Positions 1 to 11,733 of a DNA stretch of 64,000 nt are shown here, one piece after another (positions within the stretch are counted from its first letter, which is position 1; the number at the start of each line of letters is the position of its first letter). The notes beneath the pieces were generated by a model. The model saw only the letters and a program-made list of their open reading frames with translations. It did not search any database and had not been told where the DNA came from. The position numbers were made by a program, and so were the translations under genes. The DNA is taken from positions 868,001 to 932,000 of the forward strand of contig MBPM02000005.1 of the NCBI GenBank assembly GCA_001695595.3, in the 5' to 3' direction. The DNA comes from Plasmopara viticola (Eukaryota > Oomycota > Peronosporomycetes > Peronosporales > Peronosporaceae).

Positions 1-2752
1 TTCACATTTGCACCATATTGGATCCGTAAATTATGGCTAATGCTACCTTTTGGTGGCAGGCAAAACTCCGTCTGTGACTCAAAGGTAAAAAACCGATTTC
101 CCTAAGCAACGATCGGCTGTAACCTGTTCGATTTCTTAATTACGTTCCTCCAATATAATGCCCACTTGCCTCAGGGTGAATTCTTTAGCCATGTATGCTG
201 ACCTCTTGCAGTGCCCATCGAGGTGCCACATCTGCTTGCACACAACGATGATGGAATACATGGTCTTGGCTGCCCGGATGGAGACCAAAAGGAAATGTAG
301 TTGAAAGAGCCTACACTCAACGAAATATGTGGTGCGCCACATGCACCAGAGGATAAGGGTCGTCTTTGGTTCGACCATGTCGCGCTTGATATACAACACG
401 CGTAGATCGAAGAGATATGAGGGCTATACTTAAAGGCAATCGTATATTGCATTGTACATTGCACACTCGAATTACGAATAATATTGCTCATTGGAAATGC
501 GCCTCTTCACGTGCATCGGCACGGCATCACCCTTGTTACCTTGGCTGAGCACCGACCATGACATTTACTGCATGCAGCGAATGCTGTTTAGTGCCCACCC
601 ACGCGCAGTGATTGAATCTCATCGATACCGCCTTGGCTTAATGCCAACTAAGTCAGTACCGACTTGCAGGAGCTCGTGCCCCGACACCATCAATGTTCAT
701 CGCAGATGTACTAGCATCCCGAACATTGAGTGACTTGATCTAGCATCTGCATATATTTCGCTTCTGCTTTTACACAAAGTTGTTCGTTCGTGATCCACCA
801 AAGCTCCGCTACTAGCAAAGCTGAAGGTATACAAGATTATTAAAGGCTGGAGCTCATCAATTATTTCGCAGAGATCATACGATTAGCAAGGAATACGCAT
901 TAGAAAGAGCCTTTGATATTTATTCTTGACTATGCAAGTGCCGTTCGGTAATAGTGTGGCGTTAAATCTTTTAAGGATCACGCAGACATCGTATATACCT
1001 AGATTATCTGCAAGAGAACTCTCTTCATACATGTAGCCGGAGTTATGGTGGTGGGAAGTATTGTTGGTGTGCACATGCGCCTAACGTCGCGTACTCAATT
1101 AGTCACGTCGGCTTAGAGTAAATTTGACGGAGCGACTCGGTCGCCAAAAGGTTTCTTCTGCAATGAGAATCAATTTAACCATAAGTAATAAATGCTTCCA
1201 CAAGGCACAAAAGCTTAGACTTATCATACTTAGTAGCCGATCTAATCGGTGGAGAATCCAGCACCATTTAAATGAAAGTACATCCCATTTTTCTCCCCGT
1301 CAAGACGAAGCAAGCCGGCATATGTAACACCACAAAGTCAAGAGTCACTAGATGAGCAATAAAGGTGAACATGGTAAGAAGAAATTGGCAGTAAACACGG
1401 CTATCGAACACCCCTTGGCAGTCTAAAGCGCAGTATGTCACAATTTTTACATCACCACCCTGATGCACCAAAAACAACTGAAACATCTATAATTCGCAGA
1501 CCGGCAGTAGGCTCTGTCGACCCAAACTTCTTTTAGAAGAGATTACACCCATGTCTCGATCGTTTATGAAAAATCGTGAATTGCAATAGAAGCCGTCGCT
1601 TAATTTGTAAACATTTAACGGCGATGATCAAGCAACCTTTTCAATTATCGCTCTGATGACGCACAGTAAGGCTCATATCAGATATAGAGCATTGCGCAGG
1701 AAGCTCAAAGCTTTTAGAAATTCGGGCGCCGAATATTCGACACGAAATTTTTGACACGGTCGAACGATCAGCTTGGATGATGCACGTCACCTGGAATAGC
1801 TCTAATCAATAATCATTAAGAGCCAAGTAATTGACACATCGTATTTGTTTGTCTGTGGATCCTTGATAAAGTCCATAAAGCTAGTGCATTAATGGCAGCC
1901 ATGGATTAAGCAGTGGTCACATAGGTTTTGCTGGCTTTGAAACGATTAATCTGAATCACTTATATATGCATGACCTCTCCCACCTCAATTAGAAAGCCAC
2001 GACGACTCGATCCACATCAAGACGGAGGTACATCAGCGTTCACATCTACCGAGGATAGGTCTACAGAACGCATCGTCGCAAGAGTTGATTGGGCTGGACG
2101 CCCCACTGATCGAAAAAGCTTCATTGTGTAAAGCAGGGTCCGCAGCCCGGTCCCAAAATGGATCAGATAGCTACTGCTTGAGAAAGTTTAGTCCTAGTGC
2201 GTGGGTTCAGGTAGCTTTAATATCTTTAGGCCATCTGAATTGTTCGACTCTGGCACCAAGGTCGCCGACTCATGCATGTAGTGCTGTTTACACACCTAAT
2301 TGGGTGGGAGTGATTGCTCGTCCGCATTAGTGATTTATTTTTAGCCGCCTCAATTTGAAGATCCGCCCATTGTGCGATGAACCTCCGTACCTTTGTAATA
2401 CTACAGATTGATTTTTGACTCATCTTCTCGTGTCATTAAATACTTGTTCTTGAGATACCTGTCGAGTCCGTTTAAGTTCTTGCGTTTTACTAGACTTGTC
2501 TCAAACATCGCTGACCTACTTATTCCTATGACTAAAGTGTTGTGTTTTTTAAAGCAGTGATATAATCTACGTCGTGAAGATGTATGTACTATTGCCTTCT
2601 CTGAAGGCGCAAGGCAAGGTTCGACAAGTGATCGTGGCTACGTCGGAAATTGCTTCTACCAAACGATACAAACACAAACGGCGTGATTTATTGGCTATGT
2701 ATTGTAAAATATTAGCTACTCGTCAGTCTCTTGACTATAGACAACAATAGAC
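1..2752. other. Non-coding duplicated stretch downstream of effector A1
   Basis: No convincing gene. Part of it (about 226-731, plus strand) is a broken version of the 175-codon open frame at 14005-14532 in copy 2; here the same frame has several stops. The rest is AT-rich, matches 13801-16542 closely with small indels, and shows no recognisable domain. A short motif near 2240-2300 recurs, diverged, near 4930-4990, suggesting older internal repetition. Confidence 0.6.
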
Positions 2753-4042
2753 TCACAAGATAAAATCTTCTTTTAATGGTCGGGTTTTCCTTTTGTGATA
2801 CTTGGCGTACGCGAACCAAATGGCTTCGATCACTGGCCAGTCTTCAAGTGGTACAATGGTCAAGTCTGGCTCTATATCTGTAATTTTTTCCACTTGAGAC
2901 GTCTTCCATTCCGAAAACTGAAACTCGAAATACAAAAGCGCCATACCACTTCTGTTTTCATCTGGCGCAAACACAGCCGCGTGTAGCATTGTCATCAGCT
3001 TCGGCATACCGAGCGCCAACATGAGCGATTTACACAGCGACGTTTCGAGAAGAGGGTATCGCTTATTAAACTCCTTGACGTAAAGCATCCAGAAACTCTT
3101 TGATGGTTGGTGCATAAAGAGCAATGTGAACTGCCTCTCACTTTCCGTTACACCTTCTAGCAGAATGGACACGACGTCGTCCGGATACATCTTATGATCC
3201 AACCCAATCAATCCTAACACTTCCAGATACCGCCGACTTTTCAGGTGTGAAGCATTCTCCGGTAACATTGGCATCCTAAGCATAGGGCCGTATTTAATGA
3301 ACTCTAAGAGGCCACGTACTTCAACGTCGACAGGATCTTCCGTATCCTTCGTCTTGCGCACACGCTTTAGGTAGTGAGTCCAAGTAACAAACCGCGGGCT
3401 CTCAAAGATGTTATTTTCCCATACGTCTGCAACTTGCAACAAATTAAAGACTTCTTGCGGAAGGCATTTATTTTTGAGCCATAACGAAAGTTGCACCTCC
3501 CGCAGTTTCTCGACGATATTCTCCATCGTAAAATTTTCCGCTGCCGCCGCTAGTATCTCGGAAAATCGTCCGGCGCCATACCGATTCCACATTACCTCAA
3601 CAATGTACTTGTGTGGATCCTTGCCATTGTGAAGACTGTATTTACTGGCAAGAAAGGCCCATGTTCTCCATTCCGTGGAGGGCAACAACTCATTCAACGG
3701 TGTCATGCCTACCATCTCGTCGTAAACTTTGTGCGGTATCGTGCCCTTAGCCACCATTTTGTTGTACTTATCGCTCACATTCAACACAGCTTTCTGGTGA
3801 TAGCCGTGAAAGTTAAGCAAAATCCACTCGACAAATTGCTGTGCGGTCAATGGTTTCTCAATGCTTTCTCCCGCCCTGTCTTCGTCGTCGGCACTCGCCT
3901 CTATTGCAGCAATGGCATCGCGATCGGATGGAGGCGAGCGCTCTTCACGTAGTGTAGTTGACTTTGTACCTGTCGAGTCAGCGGGTGTCGTGGCTGCGAG
4001 GATGCCGGCCAGGAGTGCGATGCGCAAGCTGTGAAAACGCAT
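2753..4042 (-). CDS. Effector A1: secreted WY-domain protein with fused LREER motif
   Basis: A single-exon frame of 429 residues. Residues 1 to about 22 form a signal peptide: basic start, then a hydrophobic run ending in Ala-rich sequence. A compact LREER motif follows at 31-35 and an acidic DDEDR at 52-56; this resembles the RxLR-dEER host-targeting region of oomycete effectors but without a separate canonical RxLR. The rest reads as repeated alpha-helical WY modules; the clearest has W188, W208, W221 and Y224, and later units centre on about 310-330 and 370-400. No catalytic motif is seen. Family knowledge says such proteins are secreted by the pathogen and act on the host plant; the host target cannot be inferred. 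It pairs with A2 (most positions identical by eye) and is more distantly related to B1/B2. The start is fixed by the signal peptide. Function is inference. Confidence 0.88.
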   Translation of the reverse strand: MRFHSLRIALLAGILAATTPADSTGTKSTTLREERSPPSDRDAIAAIEASADDEDRAGESIEKPLTAQQFVEWILLNFHGYHQKAVLNVSDKYNKMVAKGTIPHKVYDEMVGMTPLNELLPSTEWRTWAFLASKYSLHNGKDPHKYIVEVMWNRYGAGRFSEILAAAAENFTMENIVEKLREVQLSLWLKNKCLPQEVFNLLQVADVWENNIFESPRFVTWTHYLKRVRKTKDTEDPVDVEVRGLLEFIKYGPMLRMPMLPENASHLKSRRYLEVLGLIGLDHKMYPDDVVSILLEGVTESERQFTLLFMHQPSKSFWMLYVKEFNKRYPLLETSLCKSLMLALGMPKLMTMLHAAVFAPDENRSGMALLYFEFQFSEWKTSQVEKITDIEPDLTIVPLEDWPVIEAIWFAYAKYHKRKTRPLKEDFIL

Positions 4043-4090
4043 GATTTGGGCCGAAGGACGAGACTTTTACACTCTTATATTTGTACTAGA
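4043..4090 (-). promoter_or_regulatory. Conserved proximal 5' region of effector A1
   Basis: Immediately upstream of the start codon is a short block also found ahead of A2 (17839-17885), B2 (21041-21085) and, beyond the transposon, B1 (11922-11965). Shared elements are a TTTACAC-like string about 25-30 bases upstream, a CGA-rich stretch, and ATGATTT (plus-strand sense) overlapping the ATG. It may hold the initiator or 5' untranslated leader. This is comparison within the window only. Confidence 0.5.
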
Positions 4091-4751
4091 GTTGTAATCT
4101 GATCCCATGCTCATTTAAAATCCATGAAGATGGGAACCTCTGATTTCGATAAGAAAAACCAGTATAATCGTATTATATGGTGAATTTCATCTCTGTCGTC
4201 CGAAAAAGTTAATGTCGTAAAATAAAGCAGCTAATTAGCCTCGTCAATGACCGCAAGCAAGGCCACACTTTGCTCAGGTGCAAACAGTCCTGGCACTTCG
4301 GTCGCGCACCACAACTAAGTACTACCTAAATTATACATTACACAGTGACGGGTCAAACAACAAGGTGTGGCTAATGACTACTAGAGTACAGTAACTATAA
4401 AGTAGGAGAGGCTTGATTTAATGACTACTAAAATACAGTAATTCTGAAGTAAGGGAGGCTTTATTTACATCCATTTTTAGCAGTTAGCAAAGAAATATTT
4501 ATTTTATATTGTACCTCTACCGGCTTGTAATTGTAGCCAGCTTTATCCGCTTCAATTTCCTCGGCATGGTTTTACAGCTGAGACATTTACTGGAGCTCCG
4601 TATATAATGGTATCAGTCTGAACATTTCATACAGAAATACAGATAATCTAGTAAAAAAAGTTGCAGGCTCTTTAGCTGAAATACATAGCCCTGTTCGAGA
4701 AGCTTCCGGCATCACGATTGCTTTAAGGTGAGATAGCTCACTATATACAAA

Positions 4752-4799
4752 ACTACGCATGCCAAAGAACGACCGACTACGCATGCCAAAGAACGACCG
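4752..4799. repeat. 24-bp perfect tandem duplication
   Basis: Two adjacent identical 24-base units, 4752-4775 and 4776-4799. The related segments at about 18565-18585 and 23435-23455 carry only one unit, so the duplication arose in copy 1. Confidence 0.9.
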
Positions 4800-6331
4800 A
4801 GCCATCGTGACGGGACAAGAAGAGCCAAAAACTGCATCGTTTTTGTGGTGCAGTAATTCTTACATCCATTTAAGGTGGCAGCGTCGCTGCGCCAGATGAA
4901 CTAAGATGCATCTGCCCCACGCCATTGGTCTGTTTGACTCTACACTACCGAGATCACTGACTCGTGCATGTAGAGCTGCAACGACGCGTTGAACATATTC
5001 TCGTATGATTCAGACGCTGTAGTACCTTCGTCGTAATGTGGGTCGGATATTTACGCCTGCCAGAGATCTCAAATGCCGGTACATCTCCAAGACCACAATG
5101 CGCGTGATATTTAGATCAAGGCAAGAGATGTCGTGCACGTAGTTTAAAGTGACCCCGTTAAAGCCAGCAAAACCTTTGCGGTTACTTCTTTGTTCATAAA
5201 GGTCATCGCGTATATCGAGAGCTACGGGTTTTTACATAGATCCGGATATATATCATTACTTGGCTCTTGTTAATCATGCTCTTCTAGGTCTAATGCACCA
5301 TGCAAGGAGAATGTCCAACCATGTCGAGAAGCTTTTATCTTGGTCTTTAGCAACCGCTTCTGCAAAAACTTTCAGCTTCATTTGCAATGCTTAAATTTTG
5401 ATATGAGCAAACTTTCGACATCTTCATAATTGATGGAGACATAGAAAGAATTAAATGTAATCTCTTTCGGATGAAGTCTCTCGCTAATTGGGTCGACAGA
5501 GCGTTCTGCCGGTCCATGGATTCCAATTGTTCCAGTAGCTTTGTCGATGCACCAGTATATTGATGCCAAACTTATGATGCACTGCTCTTTGGACTTCCGA
5601 GAGTTTTTGTATAGCCGTGTAAACTGTTAAGGTTCACACCCTGTGCACCGCCCATTCGCTCACCTAGTGGCTCCTAACTTTGCGGTGTTACATGTGCCGG
5701 CTTTTTTGGCGCAAAGGACTACGAAAAATTTCAAATAGTGCGCTAGATACGCCACCGATTATATTGACTGCTGTGACAGTTTGACATTTTGGGCCTTGTG
5801 AAGACACTCTATCTATTTAAGACCTAACTGATTTTCAGAGCAAAAAGAAACAATGTTGAGAAGACCAAATCTTGCTCTTTGTCAACACAACCAACTGAGT
5901 ACGTGGTGTAAGGTGCATAAGTGCGCCAAAACACTTTCTATCAGCCTCTCGTAGACGAAATCTTTACATAACATACGATCTCTGTGTGAATAAAAAAACA
6001 CTTCCCGCAACAATATCACCGTACGGCACTTGCGCAGTCTAGATCTATCGTCTTTAATTTAGATGTTGAAAGCTCTCACTCCCCGCTTATATTATTTTCT
6101 CTGCAATATCCCAAAGCTTTAACTTGTCACCAGTTTCGCGTCTGGCGGAACTTTGAAAAGTCACGAACCCACCTTTGTACAAAAGCAGAAAATTATTGAT
6201 GGGGGCACTCGAACGAGTCACTTTTAACTATAAACATTAGTCTGTCTGAGGCAAGCATCAATGGTGTCATCGGCAGGATTCTAAGTGTGCAGCAGTAAGA
6301 CGGATTTGCAAAAAGTGGTACTTGCTGCAAG

Positions 6332-6495
6332 CCGTTATTGGCTTAGTTGGCATTGAGTCGAAACAGTATGCCTAAGTCCCAACCACTGCGCGTAAGCGGC
6401 ATTTAATAGCATTCGTTGCATGCGTTGAATGGCATGGTCGGTGTACACCATGGTTTCAAAGGTGATGCCCTCCCGAAGCACGTGAAGAGGCGCAT
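6332..6495 (-). repeat. Inverted diverged copy of the 490-690 segment
   Basis: The reverse complement of this stretch aligns with about 498-660 (and with 14299-14455), beginning with the same ATGCGCCTCTTCACG string and continuing with many substitutions. It appears to be an older, oppositely oriented copy of the same dispersed element. The element is not identified. Confidence 0.7.
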
Positions 6496-7110
6496 ACCTA
6501 CTGAGCAACGCTTATCGTAGATCAAGTTTGAAAAAAAATTGAAATTCGGTTGATTTCAAGTGAAGCCTTATGAATTTTTGTGGCTAACTAAGCGGCGTTT
6601 GTTGCGGACAGCGCTGACGAGGCAGACGGGGCACTGTTTGTCTGACGCATGTGGAGCGGCACTCATTTCATTTAGTGGGGGCTCTGATAAGGATTTTCCG
6701 ACTGGCCTCCAACCGAGCATCTAGACGGATATTTATTGCATCATGGTCTTGTACAACCGGATAATGCACCCCATTAAAACCATGCAAAGAAATTTCATCT
6801 TTAGGCCAACCAGTATGCCTTGGGGCAAGTGCGCGTACTCCTGTATTTGATTTTTATCAAAGAATTATGTAAAGTAACTTTGCAAGTGCTAACAGGCTAT
6901 AGCCGGTCGCTGCTTTGAGGAAGCGTGAGTTCAAGACTAAGACTTTCGATCTATACCCATACTCGATGCGAGTCGTTGGATAAAGTCCTGCAATAAAAGC
7001 TATCATTACTTTTTATTTAATTCGGCTTACATGTCTCGGCAAAGTACTTATGGTCCTACATTTCGCAATTTACGATGAAGCGTGCGACCTGTTTTGATTG
7101 TACCTTGGGT

Positions 7111-7190
7111 CGTTCTCATTGCCTTTTGCCTTTTAAGGCAAGACCGCAGTACAAAACAGCAAGAAAACCCTTACTGATTGATCAGTCGGT
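7111..7190 (+). repeat. Arm of an 80-bp inverted repeat, partner at 13631-13710
   Basis: The reverse complement of 7111-7190 matches 13631-13710 over essentially its whole length with a few substitutions and indels. Homology with copy 2 breaks just to the left of this arm (about 7105). The two arms enclose the B1 pseudogene and the Copia element. It could be a short dispersed element or the termini of a once larger transposon. Confidence 0.75.
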
Positions 7191-8432
7191 AAATGTGACG
7201 TAGTTGCCGTCTGTGATAGCCTTTGCCACAAACAGCAACCACGTCATACCGTATACTGCGGTCGCAGCTACAAATGTTCGTACACTTTTGAGGTTCTCAA
7301 AATTTCGGAATAGAAGTCTGGGATAGGCGGGTACAGTCATTGGCCGAAAAAAGCATATAGAATAGGCAAGTATCCAGTATACCAGCTGAATCTCTAGATT
7401 ATGAACCAAAAAAAAAGATTTTGGGACAGAACAATTGGTAGAACAGATAGCAACTGAGATTAAAGAAGGATAGTGTTTAGGAAAGCCAGTGCAAGAGGAG
7501 CCTCTTGGCCTCTCTTTGCCGTAGGCCGATCCGTAAAGCTCAAACCAATCTCAATCACTTCTCAATTTGCCTTCACCAAGTCACCTCGCAGCAACATAGA
7601 CACGATCCCGTACGGGGAGTACGAATTATCCAGCCCAATCGATTCCAAGACTTGCAAATACAGCGTGCTCTTGGAATGCGAAGCATTCTTCGGCAACAGT
7701 GGCATCTCAAGCAACAAGCTGTAAACAATGAACTCGATGAGGCGTCGTACTTCCAACAGGATCTTCCACACAATTTGCCTTGTGCAAAAGTTCAAGATAG
7801 CGGGTCCAAACAGCATATTGCGGGCTGGCAAAAATATTGTCTTTCCACACGTCTGCGACTCGCACTAAATCAAAGACTGCTTGCGGTTGGTACTGTTTTT
7901 TAATCCATAGAGACATTTGCACCTCCTGCATTTTCTTGGCAAGGGCCTTCGTCGTCGATTTGCCCGCCGCCGCAGCTAGAATCTCGTACAATTTTTCGGC
8001 GCCATGATAATTCATCATGACCCTAACGATATATTCGTGAGGGTTTATTTTGTTGTGAACACTACATTTACTGGCAAAAAAAGCCCAAGATCTCCATGGT
8101 CCAAAGATTAGCAATTTCCTCGTCAGTACATCGCCCACCATCTTTTCGTAGTATTTGTGTGGCAGCTTATTACGTGCCACCATGCTTTCGTATTTCGTAG
8201 ACGCTCTAATTACAATTTCTTGTCGGTAGCCGGAAGGGTTGAGTAGAACCTTCTCGACGAATTTCGATGCGGACATCCCTCTCTCACGAACTGCTCCCAT
8301 CCTGTCTTCGTCGACGACACCCGCGCCTATTGCAGTACTGTTCTCGCGATCGGATGGAGGCGAGCGCTCTTCACGCAATGTAGCTGACGTAAAATTCGTA
8401 CTGGTCGATACAACGGGTGCCGTGGCGTCGAG

Positions 8433-8437
8433 GATAC
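8433..8437. repeat. Target-site duplication, left (GATAC)
   Basis: GATAC lies directly left of the 5' LTR. GATAT at 11880-11884 lies directly right of the 3' LTR. The uninterrupted sequence in B2 reads GGATACCGGCC at this point, so the five bases were duplicated on insertion and one later mutated. Confidence 0.88.
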
Positions 8438-8583
8438 TGTTAATATTACACCGCTGAATGCATGTTAAACAGGTGAATGGCTTCACAGTATTTACAAGTA
8501 CGTCACAGTTAGTGATTACATATGGTAGCCGTCCATTGATCAAGATAAATATATTCACTTCGGCTTTTACTTTCTACTCAAAA
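8438..8583 (+). repeat. 5' LTR of the Copia element
   Basis: A 146-bp direct repeat of 11734-11879. It starts TGTTAATATT and ends in a CAAAA variant of the expected CAACA. A TATA-like AAATATATT lies at about 8546-8555. The bases after it (GGTTAACAGC) occupy the primer-binding position, but I could not assign a tRNA. Confidence 0.92.
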
Positions 8584-8599
8584 GGTTAACAGCCACAAA

Positions 8600-9340
8600 C
8601 ACAGCCTCGCATCACCACACCTTCAACGCCACGACTACCAAGCGCACCGAAGTCCTCTCAGGAGATGGTAACTACTACCATTGGAAGTTCAACATAAGGA
8701 TGGCCCTCGCAAGAAAAAGGCTTCTGGGGCACATTATGGGCGCGAAGGACGAGAGCGAAATTACGGAGACGTGGCTCGCGAATGACGCCAAGGCAATGGG
8801 TATAACTGCCCAGGGCGTCGAGATTCAACACCAGACCAAGATACGGTCTGCTACTCGTGCCTTGAAGGCATGGGGAACGCTTCGCGATTTCTACCATCGT
8901 TTCACCTTACACAACCGTATCACGATGACACGGCGCCTTCATGAGTTTAAGATGGAGAGTGGCACTCGCGTGGTGGAACATCGGGACGCGTTCGATGAGC
9001 TGGTCATGGGACTCCAGATGACAGGAGAGCTGGTGAATGAATCAAGCCAGCTAGTGGTGCTTCTGAGCAGCTTGCCGGCGAAAAATGAAAAAATATCTTC
9101 TATCGTGAAGAACGCCAAGGACATCACTCTGATCGAAGTCAAGGAGAAGCTGTTGAAGGAGTCAGACAGACTACAGAAGGAGGAAGCAAGGGAGAAAGCG
9201 TTTCGAGCCACAGACAATGATGGACGGATCAAGGGCAGACGAGTAAGTGGTTGCAAGAGTTACGCGCCACGCAAGGGCGGCAGTTTTCGGGGAAAATGCT
9301 TTAATCGTGACTAGGCTGGTCATATGAAACGGGACTGCCC
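8600..9340 (+). pseudogene. Copia gag remnant with broken zinc knuckle
   Basis: The frame contains the N-terminal YYHWKFNIRMAL-type motif of Copia gag (UBN2-like) polyproteins, just upstream of the ATG at 8700. An EHRDAFDELVMGL segment follows, then a basic tail. At about 9295-9340 the CCHC zinc knuckle is recognisable as C-x5-stop-AGHMKRDC: the second Cys is Arg and a stop (TAG at 9312-9314) interrupts it. No ATG is seen upstream of 8700, although the homology extends upstream. Confidence 0.85.
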
Positions 9341-9394
9341 AGCTGCTGAGAGCCGTTTCAGAAGCCGTTATAGCGCTAATGATGCAGTGTTTGC

Positions 9395-10660
9395 TGTGGG
9401 GAAGAGCAATTCGTAAGCTGGCTGATCGACAGTGGTGCGACGTCACACATGAACCCTCACCGAAGTGACTTGATCGACTTCTAGCAACTTAAGACCGACG
9501 TCAAGATAACAATTGCAGAGTCTGAAAGTCACGCGTCAAAGGAGCGGGAACGGTGAAGCTTATCGGCTTAGATGGAAGACGCATATCGATGATGGAAGTG
9601 CTGCTTATCCCTGGACTTGACAAACGTCTACTGTCGGTGGGAAAGCTTGCCGAACGTGGAATAAGTGTGGAGTTTCAGCGTGCTTCGTGCATCATTTGGG
9701 ACAAGAACGAAGCTTTGGCGACTGGGTCAAGAAATGGGAAAGCTTTACACTTATTTGTCAGCAAGAGGAGGCACGATCGGTGCAATACTCGGGAGCTGAT
9801 AGTCAGTTAATGTTATGGCACGCTCGTATGGAACATCCAAGTGAGGACGTTTTAGTGAAGACTATGCGATCCACAGAAGGTGTTCCTGCGCTAAAACAAG
9901 GTATCAAGACCCTGTGTGGTGGATGCATGAAGGGCAAGCAGACGATCGAAGCCTTTCCAGGACGCTCCATGACAAAGACATCACGTGTATTAATATTAGT
10001 TCACACAGACGTGATTAGACCCATGAAGACGCTTTCGAAAGGAGGTGCTAAATACATGTTGACTTTTGTGGATGACTATTCACGATATGTAATGGCTTAC
10101 TTTATGGCAAAGAAGAGTGAAGTTGCCGTCAAGTTCATGATGTTCAAAGAACTGCATGAGAATCAATGGGGAACCCTATCGAGTGCCTGCGTTCGGACAA
10201 CGGAATGGAGTTTTAACAAGACAGTTACGGATTTCTGTCAGCGGAACAGTATCATACATCAGCGTACAGTACCATACAGTCTCCAACATAACGGACTTGC
10301 AGAACGAATGAATTGTACGATAATGGAAAAGGCACGGAGCATGCTACACTACAAGTGTGTTCCGCATGTTGGTGGGCAGAGGCAGTAAGCACTGTGGTGT
10401 ACCTGATTAGCCGCTCTCCTAATACAATGCACCCAAACAACACCCCATATGAGCTGGAATTTAAGATGAAGCCTCGGATGGATCATCTTAGGGTGTTTGG
10501 GTCTCATGAATTGGCTCACGTTGGTCAAGTGAAGAGGACGAAGCAAAGCCAAAAGCTTGAAGTGCATATGACGAAGACACCAAGGAATACCGAGTGTACG
10601 ACTTGGAGAAAGACAAGGTCTCAGTATCACGGTGAAGCTGGACGAGCGTGAAGTGGGCGG
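9395..10660 (+). pseudogene. Copia protease/integrase remnant
   Basis: The protease signature WLIDSGATSHM is at about 9418-9450. A GAG-pre-integrase region (DKRLLSVGKLAERG, then LMLWHARMEHPS) runs to about 9850. The integrase core shows HTDV, the GGAKYMLTFVDDYSRY segment and NGLAERMN near 10290-10310. The usual central Asp motif is garbled by a frameshift near 10190, another stop falls at 10386-10388, and the frame then shifts again into a poorly conserved tail. Several lesions make it non-functional. Confidence 0.85.
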
Positions 10661-10979
10661 AATGTATGAGACGCACCCGCCCAGACAAATAAAAGTGATA
10701 CACGTAACCAAGAATATCGATTAAAGTGCAGTGTCCGGGCCGACAGAACACACACAAGATCAAGATGAATTTATGGAGTGTGAAGAAGAAGATGAAATTC
10801 CAGATGCTCCAATGAATGAGGAGGAGTCCGACACAAATTAGTCAAGGGTCGAGATGCTTGGATTACCGACCTCAGTACACTCTGAACTGACAGAGAACAG
10901 AACATATACACTGGATGCACAGGAAGATTGATTGGTAATTTGACCGCGAGTAGAACCTTTAAGGCGTACACATGAAGAA

Positions 10980-11720
10980 ATGTTGCTGTTGGAGAACGGA
11001 TCAGATGCCGATGAAAGTCTGGAAGGAAGCGAAGGACCACCATCTTCAAAGCGTGCAAGGATTAATGAAGACGGTCTTATAGCTGAAGCTATTCTCGCTT
11101 CACAACTGACTCGATTTCTCGAGAATCCGAAGTTACCACATTGGAACGCCGCAATTCGTGTATTGCGCTACTTAAATTCGACACGTCATCATGGAATCGT
11201 TTACCAAAGAGGGACGGGAAAGGTGGCTATTGAAGCTTTTTCGGATGCTGACTGGGGTAGCAACATCGATGACAGTCGGTCTGTCTTAGGTGTGCTGATC
11301 AACATTGAAAAAGCTTCGGTTGTGTTTAAGTCCAAGTATGAGAGAACCGTCGCACTAAGTTCCGCAGAAGCAGAGTATATGGCGCTAAGTTTGTGCACAC
11401 AAGAAGTACTTTGGGCGCGCGCAATACTCAAGGACATAGATCAAGTACAAGAGAGAGGCACGCAAATATGGGAAGACAATCAAGGTGCGATAGCTTTGGC
11501 AAACAACGCGGGCTACCACGTACGTACAAAGCACGTGGACATCAGACATCACTTTATTCGGGAGAACGTTCAGCATGAATTGTTCAAGATTGGCTACATT
11601 GATACGAAGAGTCAGCTTGCAGATATTCTAACCAAGACGCTTGAAACCAAGATGCTGAAGTATCTGCACAAAACCTCCGGAATCAAGACCAAGCCAGCAA
11701 CAAAGGACACACAGCATTAG
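10980..11720 (+). pseudogene. Copia RNase H domain joined to reverse-transcriptase edges
   Basis: An open 246-codon frame. It starts with acidic linker sequence, then a few residues typical of the start of the Copia reverse transcriptase. From LTRFLENPKLPHW it jumps to the end of that domain, so the YVDD core is deleted. The RNase H part is well preserved: FSDADWGSN, LSSAEAEYMALS, EDNQGAIALANN, RTKHVDIRHHFIRE and a C-terminal ADILTK motif. Open reading here reflects a deletion that kept frame, not function. Confidence 0.88.
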
Positions 11721-11733
11721 CGGTGAGTGGGAG

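Larger units (their letters stand above)
4043..7587. other. Gene-free spacer between effector A1 and effector B1
   Basis: No intact gene. The spacer contains a 24-bp tandem duplication (4752-4799), sequence from about 4560 onward that recurs diverged near 18360 and again at 23350-25060, an inverted fragment at 6332-6495, and an 80-bp inverted-repeat arm at 7111-7190. A 75-codon frame on the minus strand (7182-7409) includes hydrophobic segments but matches nothing I recognise and lies in DNA absent from copy 2. Confidence 0.6.

Noticed and set aside
7707..8558. 283-codon frame as a functional effector
   Set aside because: Its first 36 or so codons are Copia LTR sequence, it lacks a signal peptide, and it ends in a frameshift relative to B2.
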